Assembly (NCBI RefSeq): GCF_016899755.1
Contig: NZ_JACJJC010000003.1
Coordinates: forward strand, 1-64,000
Length of the DNA stretch: 64,000 bases
Source of the DNA: Sutterella massiliensis
GTDB taxonomy: Bacteria; Pseudomonadota; Gammaproteobacteria; Burkholderiales; Burkholderiaceae_F
Direction: 5' to 3'
Each line of letters opens with the position of its first letter. The first letter of the stretch is position 1. Positions 7,592-16,547 of this stretch are shown here, in pieces. Below the pieces are notes generated by a model. That model had not been told where the DNA came from and did no database searches. It saw nothing but the letters and a program-made list of their open reading frames with translations. A program made the position numbers and the translations under genes.

Positions 7592-8332
7592 TCAGAGCCG
7601 GAACCCTTTCCATCCATAGATCGCCTGTCCGACGATGGCGACGCCATCGAGCGAAGGCTTTTCTTCGTGGAGCGAGTCGTCAGCGGAGATCAAGAACTGC
7701 CCGTCAATCCCCTGGCGAATTTTCACCAAGAGGTCGTTGCCGTTCACGCGAATGAGGTAGAACCCCGGCTTGGTGAACTGACGGACATTGGTGTCTACGA
7801 TCAGGATCGTGTCACGAGGAATCTCGGCAAACGCATCGCTGTCGGCCTCATGAAAGCGAAGCCCGGAAGGGTCATGAGTCGCGCCGCCGGGCGCACCGAT
7901 GATTTTGTCAAAGAAACGATTTCCCATTTCAATAAAGTCCTTTTTAGGGTTAAGCGGTGAAGAACCGCCTGTCCCAACCGGCTTCTCGATCGGGGAAATT
8001 TTGATCGTACCGTCATCGTCGTCCTGACCAAAAGGAACGTTGATCACCGCAACGGAGTTGCCGTCCGAGTGTTCAACATCAAACCAGCCTTCCCCCAAAC
8101 GCAATTGCTTTTCCAGGGATCGCGCAAGGTTCTTTCCCATCCGACGGACGTTGTGGTTCACCGTGTTGACCGTCTGATTGCGAATCTGACTGAGCGAAGA
8201 GTCCGTACGCGGACGCCCCGTTAGCTGATTGATTCTTGCGATCGATCCATAGACATCAATCAAGATGTTCAGGTTTTCACGTCGAATGTCATAGATGCTC
8301 TTTTCAGTCACAGCCGGCCTCGTGTTTGTCAA
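7592..8332 (-). CDS. LexA/CI-type repressor of the element (S24-like C-terminal domain)
   Basis: The 246-residue protein has an N-terminal region with an IARINQLTGRPRTDSSLSQIRN segment typical of a phage-type DNA-binding domain. Its C-terminal half fits the S24/LexA fold: a DSDAFAEIPRDTILIVD block where the nucleophile Ser would sit, GFYLIRVNGNDLLVKIRQ with a candidate catalytic Lys, and a final VAIVGQAIYGWKGF strand. RecA-stimulated self-cleavage is therefore possible, which would link transfer to DNA damage, but the Ser motif departs from the usual GDSM. The gene lies between the two control regions that share TTTGTA motifs and faces away from the transfer operon, the layout of an immunity-type repressor. 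Confidence 0.75.
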   Translation of the reverse strand: MTNTRPAVTEKSIYDIRRENLNILIDVYGSIARINQLTGRPRTDSSLSQIRNQTVNTVNHNVRRMGKNLARSLEKQLRLGEGWFDVEHSDGNSVAVINVPFGQDDDDGTIKISPIEKPVGTGGSSPLNPKKDFIEMGNRFFDKIIGAPGGATHDPSGLRFHEADSDAFAEIPRDTILIVDTNVRQFTKPGFYLIRVNGNDLLVKIRQGIDGQFLISADDSLHEEKPSLDGVAIVGQAIYGWKGFRL

Positions 8333-8387
8333 GGAATCGGAATTTTCGTAATTCCTTTATATAACAAATTTTGAGAAAACGGCCAAG

Positions 8388-8444
8388 TTTGTACGTTTCT
8401 TGCAGTGTGCAGTGTTAGTAAGACTTACTAATGTGTTGTATGAT
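8388..8444. promoter_or_regulatory. Operator and promoter region ahead of the transfer operon
   Basis: TTTGTACG at 8388-8395 matches motifs near the replication operon. A perfect 17-bp palindrome, TTAGTAAGACTTACTAA (8415-8431), lies just upstream of a -10-like TATGAT (8439-8444) on the plus strand. The -35 position falls inside the palindrome and is a poor match, so activation or repression by a bound regulator is likely. AT-rich DNA at 8340-8375 with a GGAATT/AATTCC inverted repeat probably holds the repressor's own promoter. Confidence 0.5.
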
Positions 8445-8463
8445 ACGGGAAATTTCTCCCGAT

Positions 8464-8585
8464 ACGTAACTTCAAGACACCTTGGTCGTTCTCATTGACG
8501 CGTTCGAAAGCGACTTCGATAAGGAGCTCGTGAAGTTACGTTCTTCACCCCGCGTCCGGTAACGGGTCGATCGACCGGTTACCGG
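8464..8585 (+). promoter_or_regulatory. Leader with an 11-bp inverted repeat and a 30-bp near-perfect palindrome
   Basis: ACGTAACTTCA (8464-8474) pairs with TGAAGTTACGT (8531-8541). Next, 8556-8585 is a palindrome with 15-base arms and one mismatch, centred on TCGATCGA. Both lie between the candidate promoter and the alpA start at 8607, so they would be transcribed. They may act as an RNA structure, an operator for AlpA or the repressor, or a nicking region. No other gene is seen in 8333-8606. Confidence 0.5.
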
Positions 8586-8606
8586 AAAGAACCCCTTGAG
8601 GCACGT

Positions 8607-8825
8607 ATGGCTGAAACCTCTCTGAGTTCCATCTCCTTTCTGACCGCCAAGCAAGTTGCGCAAATTTTTGGCGTGACGCCCAAGACGATTTATGCCTGGG
8701 TTCGTGCCGACCGCGGCTTTCCGAAACCCGTGCGGCAGCGCAAGCGCTACACGCGCTGGGACTCGCGAGACATCCTCGCGGAGCTCAATCGCCGACCGCT
8801 TGAACCCCGCACTTCGGAGGGCTGA
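8607..8825 (+). CDS. AlpA/excisionase-type helix-turn-helix protein
   Basis: A 72-residue protein with the MerR/AlpA-like DNA-binding fold: FLTAKQVAQIFGVTPKTIYAWV is the helix-turn-helix, and GFPKPVRQRKRYTRWDSRDI is the wing and following helix. Such proteins bind promoters or attachment sites and act as activators or excision factors. It is the first gene of the transfer operon and directly follows a leader rich in inverted repeats, so it may control the operon and its own expression. Both roles are inferred from family and position. Confidence 0.8.
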   Translation: MAETSLSSISFLTAKQVAQIFGVTPKTIYAWVRADRGFPKPVRQRKRYTRWDSRDILAELNRRPLEPRTSEG

Positions 8826-8826
8826 T

Positions 8827-9528
8827 ATGGTCAAAGGCCTTCTAGCGGCGACGCTCCTTTCGTCTCTATTGACCGGCTCCGCTTTCGCAGCTGCAACTGG
8901 CCCGGTTTCCACCAACAGCGACGCGCTCTACCCTGCCGATCAACTCATGACGGGCGACGACCGCTGGGGTTGTGAGCTGCTTTTGTGCCTCGCGAACCCC
9001 AACGGTTGGAAGTCCGTGAGCGAATGCCATCCCCCCGTAGAGAAATACATCGACTGCTCAACCAAACGCCACAACCCATGCTCGATGCCTGGTTGTCCGC
9101 AATCGGGCGAAGGGAACTATGCCCAACGCAACGACGGCCGCTACGACCCGTGCATGTTGCTGGGCGACGGCTACGAGGAAGCGCCGCGCGGATACCTCCT
9201 GCAGGGCGTCTTGTCAAGCAGCGAGTTCTCGCGCTCCGGCAACCGGTACTACGCCAAGAAGCCTTCGAAATACAACTACGACGGCGAATACGAAAGCTGC
9301 GATAGCGACGGCCATTGCACCACGGTGAGCTCTAAAGCCTGCGTGAGGCCCGCCGACTATCAGGGCATCGCGTATGAGCGCTACAGCTGCAAGGACTCCG
9401 ACGGCTACTCACGGACGTGCTACCGACAAGTTCTCGTCTATTCAGCCATCTCCTGGCAGAACGCGCAGCCGCCACGGGCCATCGACGTCTACATCGAAGG
9501 GAAGCTCTACAACCGCGTGCACTACTAA
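8827..9528 (+). CDS. trbM: TrbM/KikA-like exported conjugation protein
   Basis: The 233-residue product starts with a clear signal peptide (KGLLAATLLSSLLTGSAFAA) cleaved near residue 22. The mature N-terminus contains CELLLCLANPNGW followed by ECHPPVEKYIDC, the TrbM-family pattern. At least 14 cysteines point to a disulfide-rich periplasmic protein. TrbM is associated with mating-pair formation in IncP-like systems. It begins 1 base after the alpA stop. No VirB1 lytic transglycosylase is seen in the operon, so TrbM stands where virB1 often does. Confidence 0.7.
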   Translation: MVKGLLAATLLSSLLTGSAFAAATGPVSTNSDALYPADQLMTGDDRWGCELLLCLANPNGWKSVSECHPPVEKYIDCSTKRHNPCSMPGCPQSGEGNYAQRNDGRYDPCMLLGDGYEEAPRGYLLQGVLSSSEFSRSGNRYYAKKPSKYNYDGEYESCDSDGHCTTVSSKACVRPADYQGIAYERYSCKDSDGYSRTCYRQVLVYSAISWQNAQPPRAIDVYIEGKLYNRVHY

Positions 9529-9672
9529 GCCGAGCTCCCGAAGGAATTCCGGGGAATTGCCACAGGGACGCTTTGGTTGCGTTTCGCAAATCAAAGCGTC
9601 CCGCCCGGATCTCCGTTTTCACTTTTCCGGCTGCATCAGCAGCCTCCAACCCTTAGCCGTGAGGACTTCACT

Positions 9673-9957
9673 ATGAAACTCAACCGCTTTCAAAAAATTC
9701 TTCCCCTGGCCCTTCTGACTGCCATTGCAACCGAGCCCGCGCTCGCTGCGGCCGGCACGCAGTCGGTCACCAACTTCTTCAACACGATCGAAGGGACGCT
9801 GCAGACCGTCTCGCTCGTCGTGGTGACGATTTCGGTCATGTGGGCCGGTTTTCGCGTGCTTTTCATGGGGAACGCCTTCCAGGAAGTCGCAAAGCCCCTC
9901 TTGGGCGGCATCATGATCGGCTCGGCCGGTTGGATCGCCTCCCTTTTCGTGGGTTGA
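9673..9957 (+). CDS. virB2: VirB2/TrbC-type conjugative pilin
   Basis: A 94-residue protein with a signal sequence ending near ALAAAG, then two hydrophobic helices (LQTVSLVVVTISVMWAGFRVLF and a glycine-rich GGIMIGSAGWIASLFVG) linked by a short polar loop. This is the layout of the VirB2 major pilin, which is stored in the inner membrane before assembly. ATG 9673 is chosen over upstream in-frame codons because it begins directly at the signal peptide. The 144 bases before it hold no gene. virB3 follows after 7 bases. Confidence 0.9.
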   Translation: MKLNRFQKILPLALLTAIATEPALAAAGTQSVTNFFNTIEGTLQTVSLVVVTISVMWAGFRVLFMGNAFQEVAKPLLGGIMIGSAGWIASLFVG

Positions 9958-9964
9958 TTTCAAG

Positions 9965-10267
9965 ATGCGAACCTCACCGATCTTCAAAGGCGCAACACGG
10001 CCGGCGTGCGTCATGGGCATTCCTATCAAACCGTTTGTGGCGGTTTGCGGCCTGGGACTCTTGCTGGGCTTTTGGGTGTGGATGCCGCTCATTCTGTTGG
10101 TCCCCGTGGCGCTGCGCATCATGTCGCAGATCACCGCCAAGGACGACCAAGCCTTCCGGCAGCTATGGATCAGTTGGCAAACCCGTCATGTCGGGCAGCT
10201 CAACAAGCGCCTTTGGGGATCGGTCGCAAGCCTTGCCCCGACCGACTACAAACGTAAGGAGCGCTGA
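9965..10267 (+). CDS. virB3: VirB3-type inner-membrane protein of the T4SS
   Basis: The 100-residue protein has the VirB3 layout: a short N-terminus with a FKGATRPA motif, then two adjacent hydrophobic segments (IKPFVAVCGLGLLLGFWVWM and LILLVPVALRIM) and a basic cytosolic tail. VirB3 works with the VirB4 ATPase in pilus biogenesis. It overlaps the virB4 start by 1 base. Confidence 0.88.
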   Translation: MRTSPIFKGATRPACVMGIPIKPFVAVCGLGLLLGFWVWMPLILLVPVALRIMSQITAKDDQAFRQLWISWQTRHVGQLNKRLWGSVASLAPTDYKRKER

Positions 10268-12708
10268 TGTTCACCGATAAAGCCGCTCAGATGCGTCGAG
10301 AACGAGCCATCGACAAATTCATCACGCTCTCGAGCGTCGTCGATGACGGCATCGTTATGTCCCGAAACGGCTCGCTCATCGCCACGATTCGCGTTGAAGG
10401 GATTCCTTTTGAGACAGCCGACGATGAGTTTCTCAACCGGCGCGCCGACCAGCTGAACGTCTTGCTGCGCATGATTGCAACCGACGACACGGCCATTCAG
10501 ATTCACCGCATTCGGCGCTTCGTTCGGGATCGACTCTCTGAACCTTCCGCACCGGGCTTCGCACGCGACTTTACGCTCGCCTACAACAATCTGGTGGACC
10601 AAAAGCCGCTCATAGCGACGGAGCTCTACGTCACGCTTATCGAGCGCGACCTTGCGCCCCGCAGCAAGGCACGTAGCGTCGAGATTGTGGAAGAAGCGCT
10701 CATGGAGCGCCTCAAGAACTTTCGCAATCGCGTCGAAACGCTTCTGCAGTCGCTGGGCAAATACGGCCCGCGGCACCTCAAAGAAACGGAGGTGGCGGGC
10801 GTTCGATTCTCGGAGCAGCTCTCCTTCTACAACTTTCTGTTGACGGGCTGCTGGCAGCTGGTCCGCATCCCGTCTTCGCCGCTCTATCAGGCGCTCGGAA
10901 ACGTTCAGGTCTTCGTCGGCAGCGACGTGCTCGAACTGCAGTCGCTGGAAGGCCGCAAGTTCGCGCAAAGCGTCGAAATCAAGGACTACGCCCTCGAAAC
11001 CTTCTCGGGCATTCTGGACGATCTGCTCTACCAGAAGTCCGCCACGCGATCGCAGTCCGCGCACTACCCCTTCATTGAAACGCAGACCTTCGCCTTTCTC
11101 TCCAAGACCAAGGGACTCAAGGCTTTGCAGCTGCAGCAAAAGCAGCTTCTTTCGTCGAAGGACGCAGGGCGCACGCAAATTCTGCAGATGTCGGCCGCCA
11201 TGGACGGCGTCGCCAACGGCCTCTTTGTCATGGGCGAATACTCGTATTCGCTTCTCGTCATCGGGGACACGGAAGCCGAAGCGCGAAGCTACGCGCAACG
11301 TGCCGTCAATTCGCTCGCCGACAGCGGCCTGCTGCCGTTTATCTCCACGCACGCACTCGTTGGGAGTTACTTGAGTCAACAGCCCGACGCCTGGCCGGAA
11401 CGTCCGCGTCTGGCTACGCTTACGAGCGTCAATTTTGCGCACCTCGCGCCGTTGCACAACTTTCCGCAAGGGAAACGCAACGGCAACCCTTGGGGCGAAG
11501 CGTTGGCGCTCCTGCGCACGCCAAGCGGTCAGCCCTTTTACTTCAACTTTCATACCTCAAAGCCCGGCGAAAACGCCTTTGACAAAAAGACGCTTGCCAA
11601 CACGACGATCATCGGCACGTCGGGCTCGGGCAAAACGGCGACGCTCAATGCGCTCCTTGCCCTGGCGCAAAAGTATCGCGATGTGGACCATCCGCTCACG
11701 ACCATCTACTTCGACAAGGATCGCGGTGCGGAAATCGCGGTCCGAGCGTTGGACGGCGGCTATCTCACGATCCGCAATGGGGAACCGACGGGGTTCAATC
11801 CTTTTCAGTTGGAGCCGACGCCCGCCAACGTGCAGTTTTTGAATAAGTTCATCCGTCTCATCCTCTCGATGGATGGACTGCCCATCACGCCGGAAGACGA
11901 AGAGAAGATCGCGGGAGCGGTCGCCGCCGTTATGTCCATGCGAAAGGAACACCGCCTGTTCCGAGTGCTCCTTGAAAACATGACCGAAGGAGCTACGCGA
12001 GAGGAAATTGCTCGCTCGGTACCCAAGCGCCTCAAGAAGTGGGTCGCGGGCGGGGAGCTCGCCTGGGTCTTTGACAACGAAACGGACACGCTCGACTTCA
12101 ACACGCATCCCAACTTCGGCATCGACGGCACGGAATTTCTCGACAACCGCAGCATCCGCTCGCCGATTGCTTTCTACCTGCTGCATCGCTTGGAAGAAGT
12201 GATTGACGGCCGCAGGATGTTTTTCATCATGGATGAGTTTTGGAAGTGGCTACTCGACGAAGCCTTCTCCGACTTTGCCTTCAACAAGTTGAAAACCATC
12301 CGAAAACAAAACGGCTTCGGAGTCTTTGCCACGCAAAGCCCTTCCGACGTACTCTCGAGCCCCATTGCCAAAGCGGTGATCGAGCAGTCGGCCACGCAGA
12401 TTTTCCTTCCCAACCCCAAAGCAAGCCGTGAGGACTATGTCGACGGCTTCAAGGTGAGCGACGTCGAATTCGAAATCATCCGCGCCCTGCCGGAAGACTC
12501 GCGAACGATGCTCATCAAGCAGGGGACGACTTCCGTTCTCTGTCTGATGGACCTCGGCCCCATCGGATGGTCACTCAAGGTGCTCTCGGGTTCCACAGAC
12601 GCCATTCACTTCGCGGAAGACCTTCGCCGTGCGGTGGGCGAGTCGCCCTCCGCGTGGCTGCCGTACTTCCTCGGACAAAAACAATTTTCTGCATCGGATT
12701 CGCTATGA
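10267..12708 (+). CDS. virB4: VirB4/TrbE-type T4SS ATPase
   Basis: At 813 residues it fits the family length. The N-terminal domain is followed by the Walker A motif GTSGSGKT at residues 450-457 and a Walker B region RRMFFIMDEFWKWL near residue 655. The FATQSPSDVL segment is a typical VirB4 motif. This hexameric ATPase powers pilus assembly and substrate transfer at the inner membrane. Its stop overlaps the ATG of the next gene (ATGA), so the two are coupled. Confidence 0.95.
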   Translation: MFTDKAAQMRRERAIDKFITLSSVVDDGIVMSRNGSLIATIRVEGIPFETADDEFLNRRADQLNVLLRMIATDDTAIQIHRIRRFVRDRLSEPSAPGFARDFTLAYNNLVDQKPLIATELYVTLIERDLAPRSKARSVEIVEEALMERLKNFRNRVETLLQSLGKYGPRHLKETEVAGVRFSEQLSFYNFLLTGCWQLVRIPSSPLYQALGNVQVFVGSDVLELQSLEGRKFAQSVEIKDYALETFSGILDDLLYQKSATRSQSAHYPFIETQTFAFLSKTKGLKALQLQQKQLLSSKDAGRTQILQMSAAMDGVANGLFVMGEYSYSLLVIGDTEAEARSYAQRAVNSLADSGLLPFISTHALVGSYLSQQPDAWPERPRLATLTSVNFAHLAPLHNFPQGKRNGNPWGEALALLRTPSGQPFYFNFHTSKPGENAFDKKTLANTTIIGTSGSGKTATLNALLALAQKYRDVDHPLTTIYFDKDRGAEIAVRALDGGYLTIRNGEPTGFNPFQLEPTPANVQFLNKFIRLILSMDGLPITPEDEEKIAGAVAAVMSMRKEHRLFRVLLENMTEGATREEIARSVPKRLKKWVAGGELAWVFDNETDTLDFNTHPNFGIDGTEFLDNRSIRSPIAFYLLHRLEEVIDGRRMFFIMDEFWKWLLDEAFSDFAFNKLKTIRKQNGFGVFATQSPSDVLSSPIAKAVIEQSATQIFLPNPKASREDYVDGFKVSDVEFEIIRALPEDSRTMLIKQGTTSVLCLMDLGPIGWSLKVLSGSTDAIHFAEDLRRAVGESPSAWLPYFLGQKQFSASDSL

Positions 12709-13070
12709 CGCACGCCTTTCGCACCTTCACGTTGACCGCCGGCTGCCTTCTCTTGGCAGCTGGGTCGATCACCACAGCCGCCACGCTGCCGCACAAGTAC
12801 GACCGTGCGCAGGTGGAAGCGTTCGTCGACGGTCTCGCCGTGGACGAACTCGGTTGCTCCATGAACGCCTCGGCCGACTTTTCCGCGCTCACGGAAGACT
12901 GGCTGATGGAGGACTACTTCGAGAAAGACGCGCAAGCCATTTGGGAGAAGTGGGCCGCCTTCCAAGGTCGTTGCAAAGCCAAGTTCGGCAAATCAAACAC
13001 CGGCTGGAACAAGGCCTATCGCTACCGCTTTCACAAGGAAAGCCGCTGGAATGAGCTGCGCGGCCAATAA
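12705..13070 (+). CDS. Small exported protein of the T4SS operon
   Basis: A 121-residue protein with an N-terminal signal peptide (FTLTAGCLLLAAGSITTAAT). The mature part is acidic then basic, with two Cys residues (ELGCSM and GRCKAK) that could form one disulfide, and a W-rich EKWAAFQ/SRWNELRG pattern. I do not recognise the family. Its place between virB4 and virB5 suggests a periplasmic assembly factor, which is inference. Confidence 0.65.
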   Translation: MTHAFRTFTLTAGCLLLAAGSITTAATLPHKYDRAQVEAFVDGLAVDELGCSMNASADFSALTEDWLMEDYFEKDAQAIWEKWAAFQGRCKAKFGKSNTGWNKAYRYRFHKESRWNELRGQ

Positions 13071-13088
13071 CCCCCTCAAGGAGGTCGT

Positions 13089-13808
13089 ATGAAAAAGCGC
13101 CTTTGCACTCTGGCTACCCTCTTCGTGATCAGCAACGCCATGGCTACCGGCATTCCCGTCTTTGACGGAGCGGCCGCGACGAACTTCATAACGCAGTGGA
13201 CGCAGATGCTCAAGGACTACCAAATGCTCACGCAGCAGTACAACCAGGCGGTCCAAATCTACGACCAGGCCGTCTCGACGTACGACTCTATGACCGGCAG
13301 CCGCGGTTTCGGCATGCTGCACCATTCGCAAAACTGGATTCGCCTGATGCCCGAATCGCTGCAGGAGAACTTCAACCGTACGTTTTCGGACGGCTTCAGT
13401 GCTCTCTCCTCGCGAGGCCGCTCGGTCTACGAAAGCATGAATCTAGAAGCCCGGTGCGCAGAGTGGGACGGCGCCGCACTCGAAGGCTGCCGCAACGAAC
13501 AGGCCGTAGCGGCCGAGTACATGGCGAGTCTTCAAGAAATCGACAACGTGACTTCGCAGATTCTCACGGAAGTGCAGGGGCTCATGGGAGAGATCAACCG
13601 CACGTCGGACATGAAGGGCGCAAGCGAACTGCAGGCGCAGATTCAAGCGAAGATGGCGTCGCTTTCCGCAGCCCGCGCACAAGCATCCGTTCAGCTCGCG
13701 CAAATGCAGTCGATGCAACGCGAAGCAGCACGCCGCGAAACCGAACGACTTCACCGGTCGTCCTTCAGCGAGGTCAGTGAAGACGAAATCGAAGCGCTCT
13801 GCCGCTAA
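13089..13808 (+). CDS. virB5: VirB5/TrbJ-type minor pilin
   Basis: The 239-residue protein carries a signal peptide (KKRLCTLATLFVISNAMATG) followed by the characteristic long helical segment TQWTQMLKDYQMLTQQYNQAVQ. A disulfide-prone central loop (ARCAEWDGAALEGC) and a long C-terminal coiled coil follow (ELQAQIQAKMASLSAARAQA). VirB5 sits at the pilus tip and affects host-cell contact. An AAGGAGGT ribosome-binding site precedes ATG 13089. Confidence 0.85.
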   Translation: MKKRLCTLATLFVISNAMATGIPVFDGAAATNFITQWTQMLKDYQMLTQQYNQAVQIYDQAVSTYDSMTGSRGFGMLHHSQNWIRLMPESLQENFNRTFSDGFSALSSRGRSVYESMNLEARCAEWDGAALEGCRNEQAVAAEYMASLQEIDNVTSQILTEVQGLMGEINRTSDMKGASELQAQIQAKMASLSAARAQASVQLAQMQSMQREAARRETERLHRSSFSEVSEDEIEALCR

Positions 13809-13817
13809 AGGGGGCTC

Positions 13818-15488
13818 ATGTACTTCGCATCCTTTGGTGAAGAGGTCCTAAACGCCATCAGCAGCTTTGCTTCGCAGGCGTCGTCCGCCCTCATTGATGA
13901 AATCCGCATTCCGCTGCTGACTTGCCTCACGATCTACTTCCTGATCAAGGGCTACCTGATTACCTACGGACGGATCGATTCTCCACTTTCCGACTTCGTC
14001 CTGACGGCGGGCAAAATTCTGCTCGTCACGTACTTCGGCCTTAACGCGCTCAACTACGTCAACGACGTGATTCCGGCGATCCGCGGCCTGGAAAACATGC
14101 TTGTGGGCATCCTTCGTTTGCCAGGTGCGGGAAATGTCGACACACAAGGGGCCTGGACGGCCATTGACGACATGTGGAAGCAGCTCATGCTCGTCACCAA
14201 CGTCGCCCTTTCCACCGCGGGAAAAGTTTCGGTCGTATCTGCTTTCGGCACGTGGTTATCGCTTTTCTTCCTCGGTCTTTTGATGGCCGCCATTTCGGTG
14301 GCGCTCACCTTTGCGGCCACGGGTGTCCTCATCATCAATGAGATTTCGCTCACCCTGGCTTTGGCCTTCGGGCCGCTCTTCATCTGCTGCCTGATGTTTC
14401 CGGCCGTTCGCAGTTGGTTCGATGGTTGGATCAAAGCGGTTGTGACCTACGTGTTCTGCTCGGTACTGGTCGCGGCCGTCATCTTGCTCGTGACAAACAT
14501 CTTTCACTCGTTTGCCACGGACCTTTTGAATTCGTTGCGCGCTTATGAAAGCGGCCGGCCACTCATCAGCGTCTGGCTGCCGGTGCTGAAGTTCTCCGTA
14601 CTCGGCCTCGCATTGACGTCGCTCGTCAAGCTTGTTCCGAGCATCGCTGCCGCCATCGTGGGCGGTGTTGCCCTACAGGCTGCCGGATTGGGGCAAATGA
14701 TGAATGACACCTGGCGTGGTGCTCGTGACATCACCGGCGGCTTTGTCAACGGCATGGGAAAAGGATCGGGCAGCACGGATCTTCAGAACTACTCGAGAAG
14801 TCACCTGATGAGCCGTGACGGCTTCGGCGAACACGGCACGGTCGGCGCTGCAGCTTTCGGAGCTGCTCTGGGCGGCTCGTACCGATTGGGCCGAACACTT
14901 CTGAGCGTCATGCAAAACGAAACGGCCGTGCAATCCATGGCCTCGAATTCTCAAAACACAACGACGACGGCCGCTCCTCGCACCACCGCCACGAACCAAC
15001 AGGCCGCTCAAGCGAGAACAGCCCCGGTGTCCACCAGCGTAACGGCTTCGGCGGGTTTGGCTGCATCTTCGAGCCCGTCCGCACCGAGCTTCACCCGACA
15101 GGAAACGCCGGAAGAAACCCTCGCCCGCATGAACGCAGCTGCTGCAGCACGACAAAGCGAGCGGGTTGCGCAGTTCGCTGCACAGGACGCAGCTTTCCGC
15201 GCTGAACAGTACGCGTCAGTCTCGGCAACGACCACGGCCCCGCAAACCACCACACCCGCAGCGGGCTTCACGACGCAGTCGCAGGAGGCGGCAGCAACGC
15301 CGACCGGACACTCCGCTTCCACCTCCATGGCCGAGCGAGTGGCAGCCGGCACGTCTGCAGCGACGACCTCGCCGACTTCTGAAACCGCATCGTCTCAAGA
15401 GCCTCCGGTTGAACGCCACCAGGCTCCCAATGAAGACGTCGCCCGAACCAATGCCGACATTCTTCGAGACCGACTTTCCAAGAGTTGA
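13818..15488 (+). CDS. virB6: VirB6/TrbL-type polytopic channel protein
   Basis: A 556-residue protein. Residues 1-300 contain about six hydrophobic segments, including LTCLTIYFLIKGYLITYG, LSLFFLGLLMAAISVALTF and LALAFGPLFICCLMFPAV. Residues 360-550 form a long tail rich in Ala, Thr, Ser and Gln, probably disordered and exposed. VirB6 forms part of the inner-membrane channel. The tail is of low complexity and is likely to vary between related elements. Confidence 0.88.
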   Translation: MYFASFGEEVLNAISSFASQASSALIDEIRIPLLTCLTIYFLIKGYLITYGRIDSPLSDFVLTAGKILLVTYFGLNALNYVNDVIPAIRGLENMLVGILRLPGAGNVDTQGAWTAIDDMWKQLMLVTNVALSTAGKVSVVSAFGTWLSLFFLGLLMAAISVALTFAATGVLIINEISLTLALAFGPLFICCLMFPAVRSWFDGWIKAVVTYVFCSVLVAAVILLVTNIFHSFATDLLNSLRAYESGRPLISVWLPVLKFSVLGLALTSLVKLVPSIAAAIVGGVALQAAGLGQMMNDTWRGARDITGGFVNGMGKGSGSTDLQNYSRSHLMSRDGFGEHGTVGAAAFGAALGGSYRLGRTLLSVMQNETAVQSMASNSQNTTTTAAPRTTATNQQAAQARTAPVSTSVTASAGLAASSSPSAPSFTRQETPEETLARMNAAAAARQSERVAQFAAQDAAFRAEQYASVSATTTAPQTTTPAAGFTTQSQEAAATPTGHSASTSMAERVAAGTSAATTSPTSETASSQEPPVERHQAPNEDVARTNADILRDRLSKS

Positions 15489-15490
15489 CT

Positions 15491-15820
15491 ATGAAATCCC
15501 TTCAGACAATCTGTTGCGCCTTGGCGCTGACTTCGCTCTTTCTCACCGGCTGCGGAGCTCCCAAGCCGCCGCTCCCCTCAGGAGAGCGCATTCCGGTCAA
15601 CAGCACTCACGCATCACAAACCGCGACTCGGTCACGCCTCGCGGATGAGCCGCCCTCCTTAGATCCCTTTGAAAAGCCCGCAGTTGCTCCCGTGGTTGTG
15701 CCGCTCAGCGATTCGATTTTGCCCAATGCCGTCTCGGAAAGTTCTCCGGTGGTGCTTCAGGCAGCCCCTGTGGAAGAAGGCCTTTCCCCGGTCGAGGATG
15801 ATCAGAACGCCAAGGAGTAA
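15491..15820 (+). CDS. virB7: VirB7-like lipoprotein
   Basis: A 109-residue protein with a lipoprotein signal: hydrophobic ALALTSLFLTGC followed by GAPKPP, giving a lipobox with Cys near residue 21. The mature chain is proline rich and acidic with no fold that I recognise. VirB7 lipoproteins anchor VirB9 in the outer-membrane core complex. The assignment rests on the lipobox and the virB6-virB8 position; at 109 residues it is longer than the classical VirB7. ATG 15491 is preferred over an upstream TTG that overlaps the virB6 stop. Confidence 0.72.
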   Translation: MKSLQTICCALALTSLFLTGCGAPKPPLPSGERIPVNSTHASQTATRSRLADEPPSLDPFEKPAVAPVVVPLSDSILPNAVSESSPVVLQAAPVEEGLSPVEDDQNAKE

Positions 15821-15823
15821 CGC

Positions 15824-16534
15824 ATGTTCGGACGAAAGAAGAAAAATCAGACGACGGCCACTGAGGCACCCGAGAAAGACGCCAAGTACGCCGATGCGAT
15901 CGGCTGGGAGTCGTCGCGCCTTTCCTTGGCTGAAAAGTCGGAAGCCCGGGCCTGGCTCACGGCGAAAATTCTGGGCGCAACCAACATTGCCCTGGTGGCG
16001 GCCATCGTCATCATGATGCCGCTCAAAGAGACGCTCCCCTACGTCATCGAAGTCGACAAGTCAACCGGAATGTCGACCATCCTCTCGGTTGCCAACGCCG
16101 AAGAAATACCGGTCTCGGAAGTCATGGACAAGTACTGGCTTTCCGAGTACGTCCAAGCGCGCGAAGCCTACGACTACCGCACGCTGGAAAACGACTACAT
16201 CAAGACGCGCGAACTCTCGATGCCCAACGTTTTTGAACCGTACTCGCGTCAGTTCGGAACGGACAAAAACTCCATGGAGCAAACGATCGGCGACACCAAG
16301 CGCATCCTCGTTGAGCTCTTGAGCGTCGTCCCGAACGGCAACGGAATTGCAACCGTGCGTTTTCGCAAAAAGCTCGTGGATACGCAAACCGGGCAACCCG
16401 AAGGGGCGGACGTCTGGACCGCGCGCATTGGATACGAATACGTGCCGACTTTCAAGGTGGAAGAAGCCAAGCGGCTTATCAATCCATTCGGCTTCAAGGT
16501 CACGACCTACCGCGTCGATCAGGAACTGAAGTGA
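15824..16534 (+). CDS. virB8: VirB8-type inner-membrane scaffold protein
   Basis: The 236-residue protein has a short basic cytosolic N-terminus, one transmembrane segment (ILGATNIALVAAIVIMMPL, about residues 47-65) and a periplasmic VirB8 domain with YVIEVDKSTG, a DYRTLENDYI helix, ELLSVVPNGNGIATVRF and WTARIGYEYVP strands. VirB8 bridges the inner-membrane complex and the core. Its stop overlaps a GTG at 16531 that was probably the ancestral virB9 start. Confidence 0.9.
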   Translation: MFGRKKKNQTTATEAPEKDAKYADAIGWESSRLSLAEKSEARAWLTAKILGATNIALVAAIVIMMPLKETLPYVIEVDKSTGMSTILSVANAEEIPVSEVMDKYWLSEYVQAREAYDYRTLENDYIKTRELSMPNVFEPYSRQFGTDKNSMEQTIGDTKRILVELLSVVPNGNGIATVRFRKKLVDTQTGQPEGADVWTARIGYEYVPTFKVEEAKRLINPFGFKVTTYRVDQELK

Positions 16535-16547
16535 GCGTCTTTATGAA

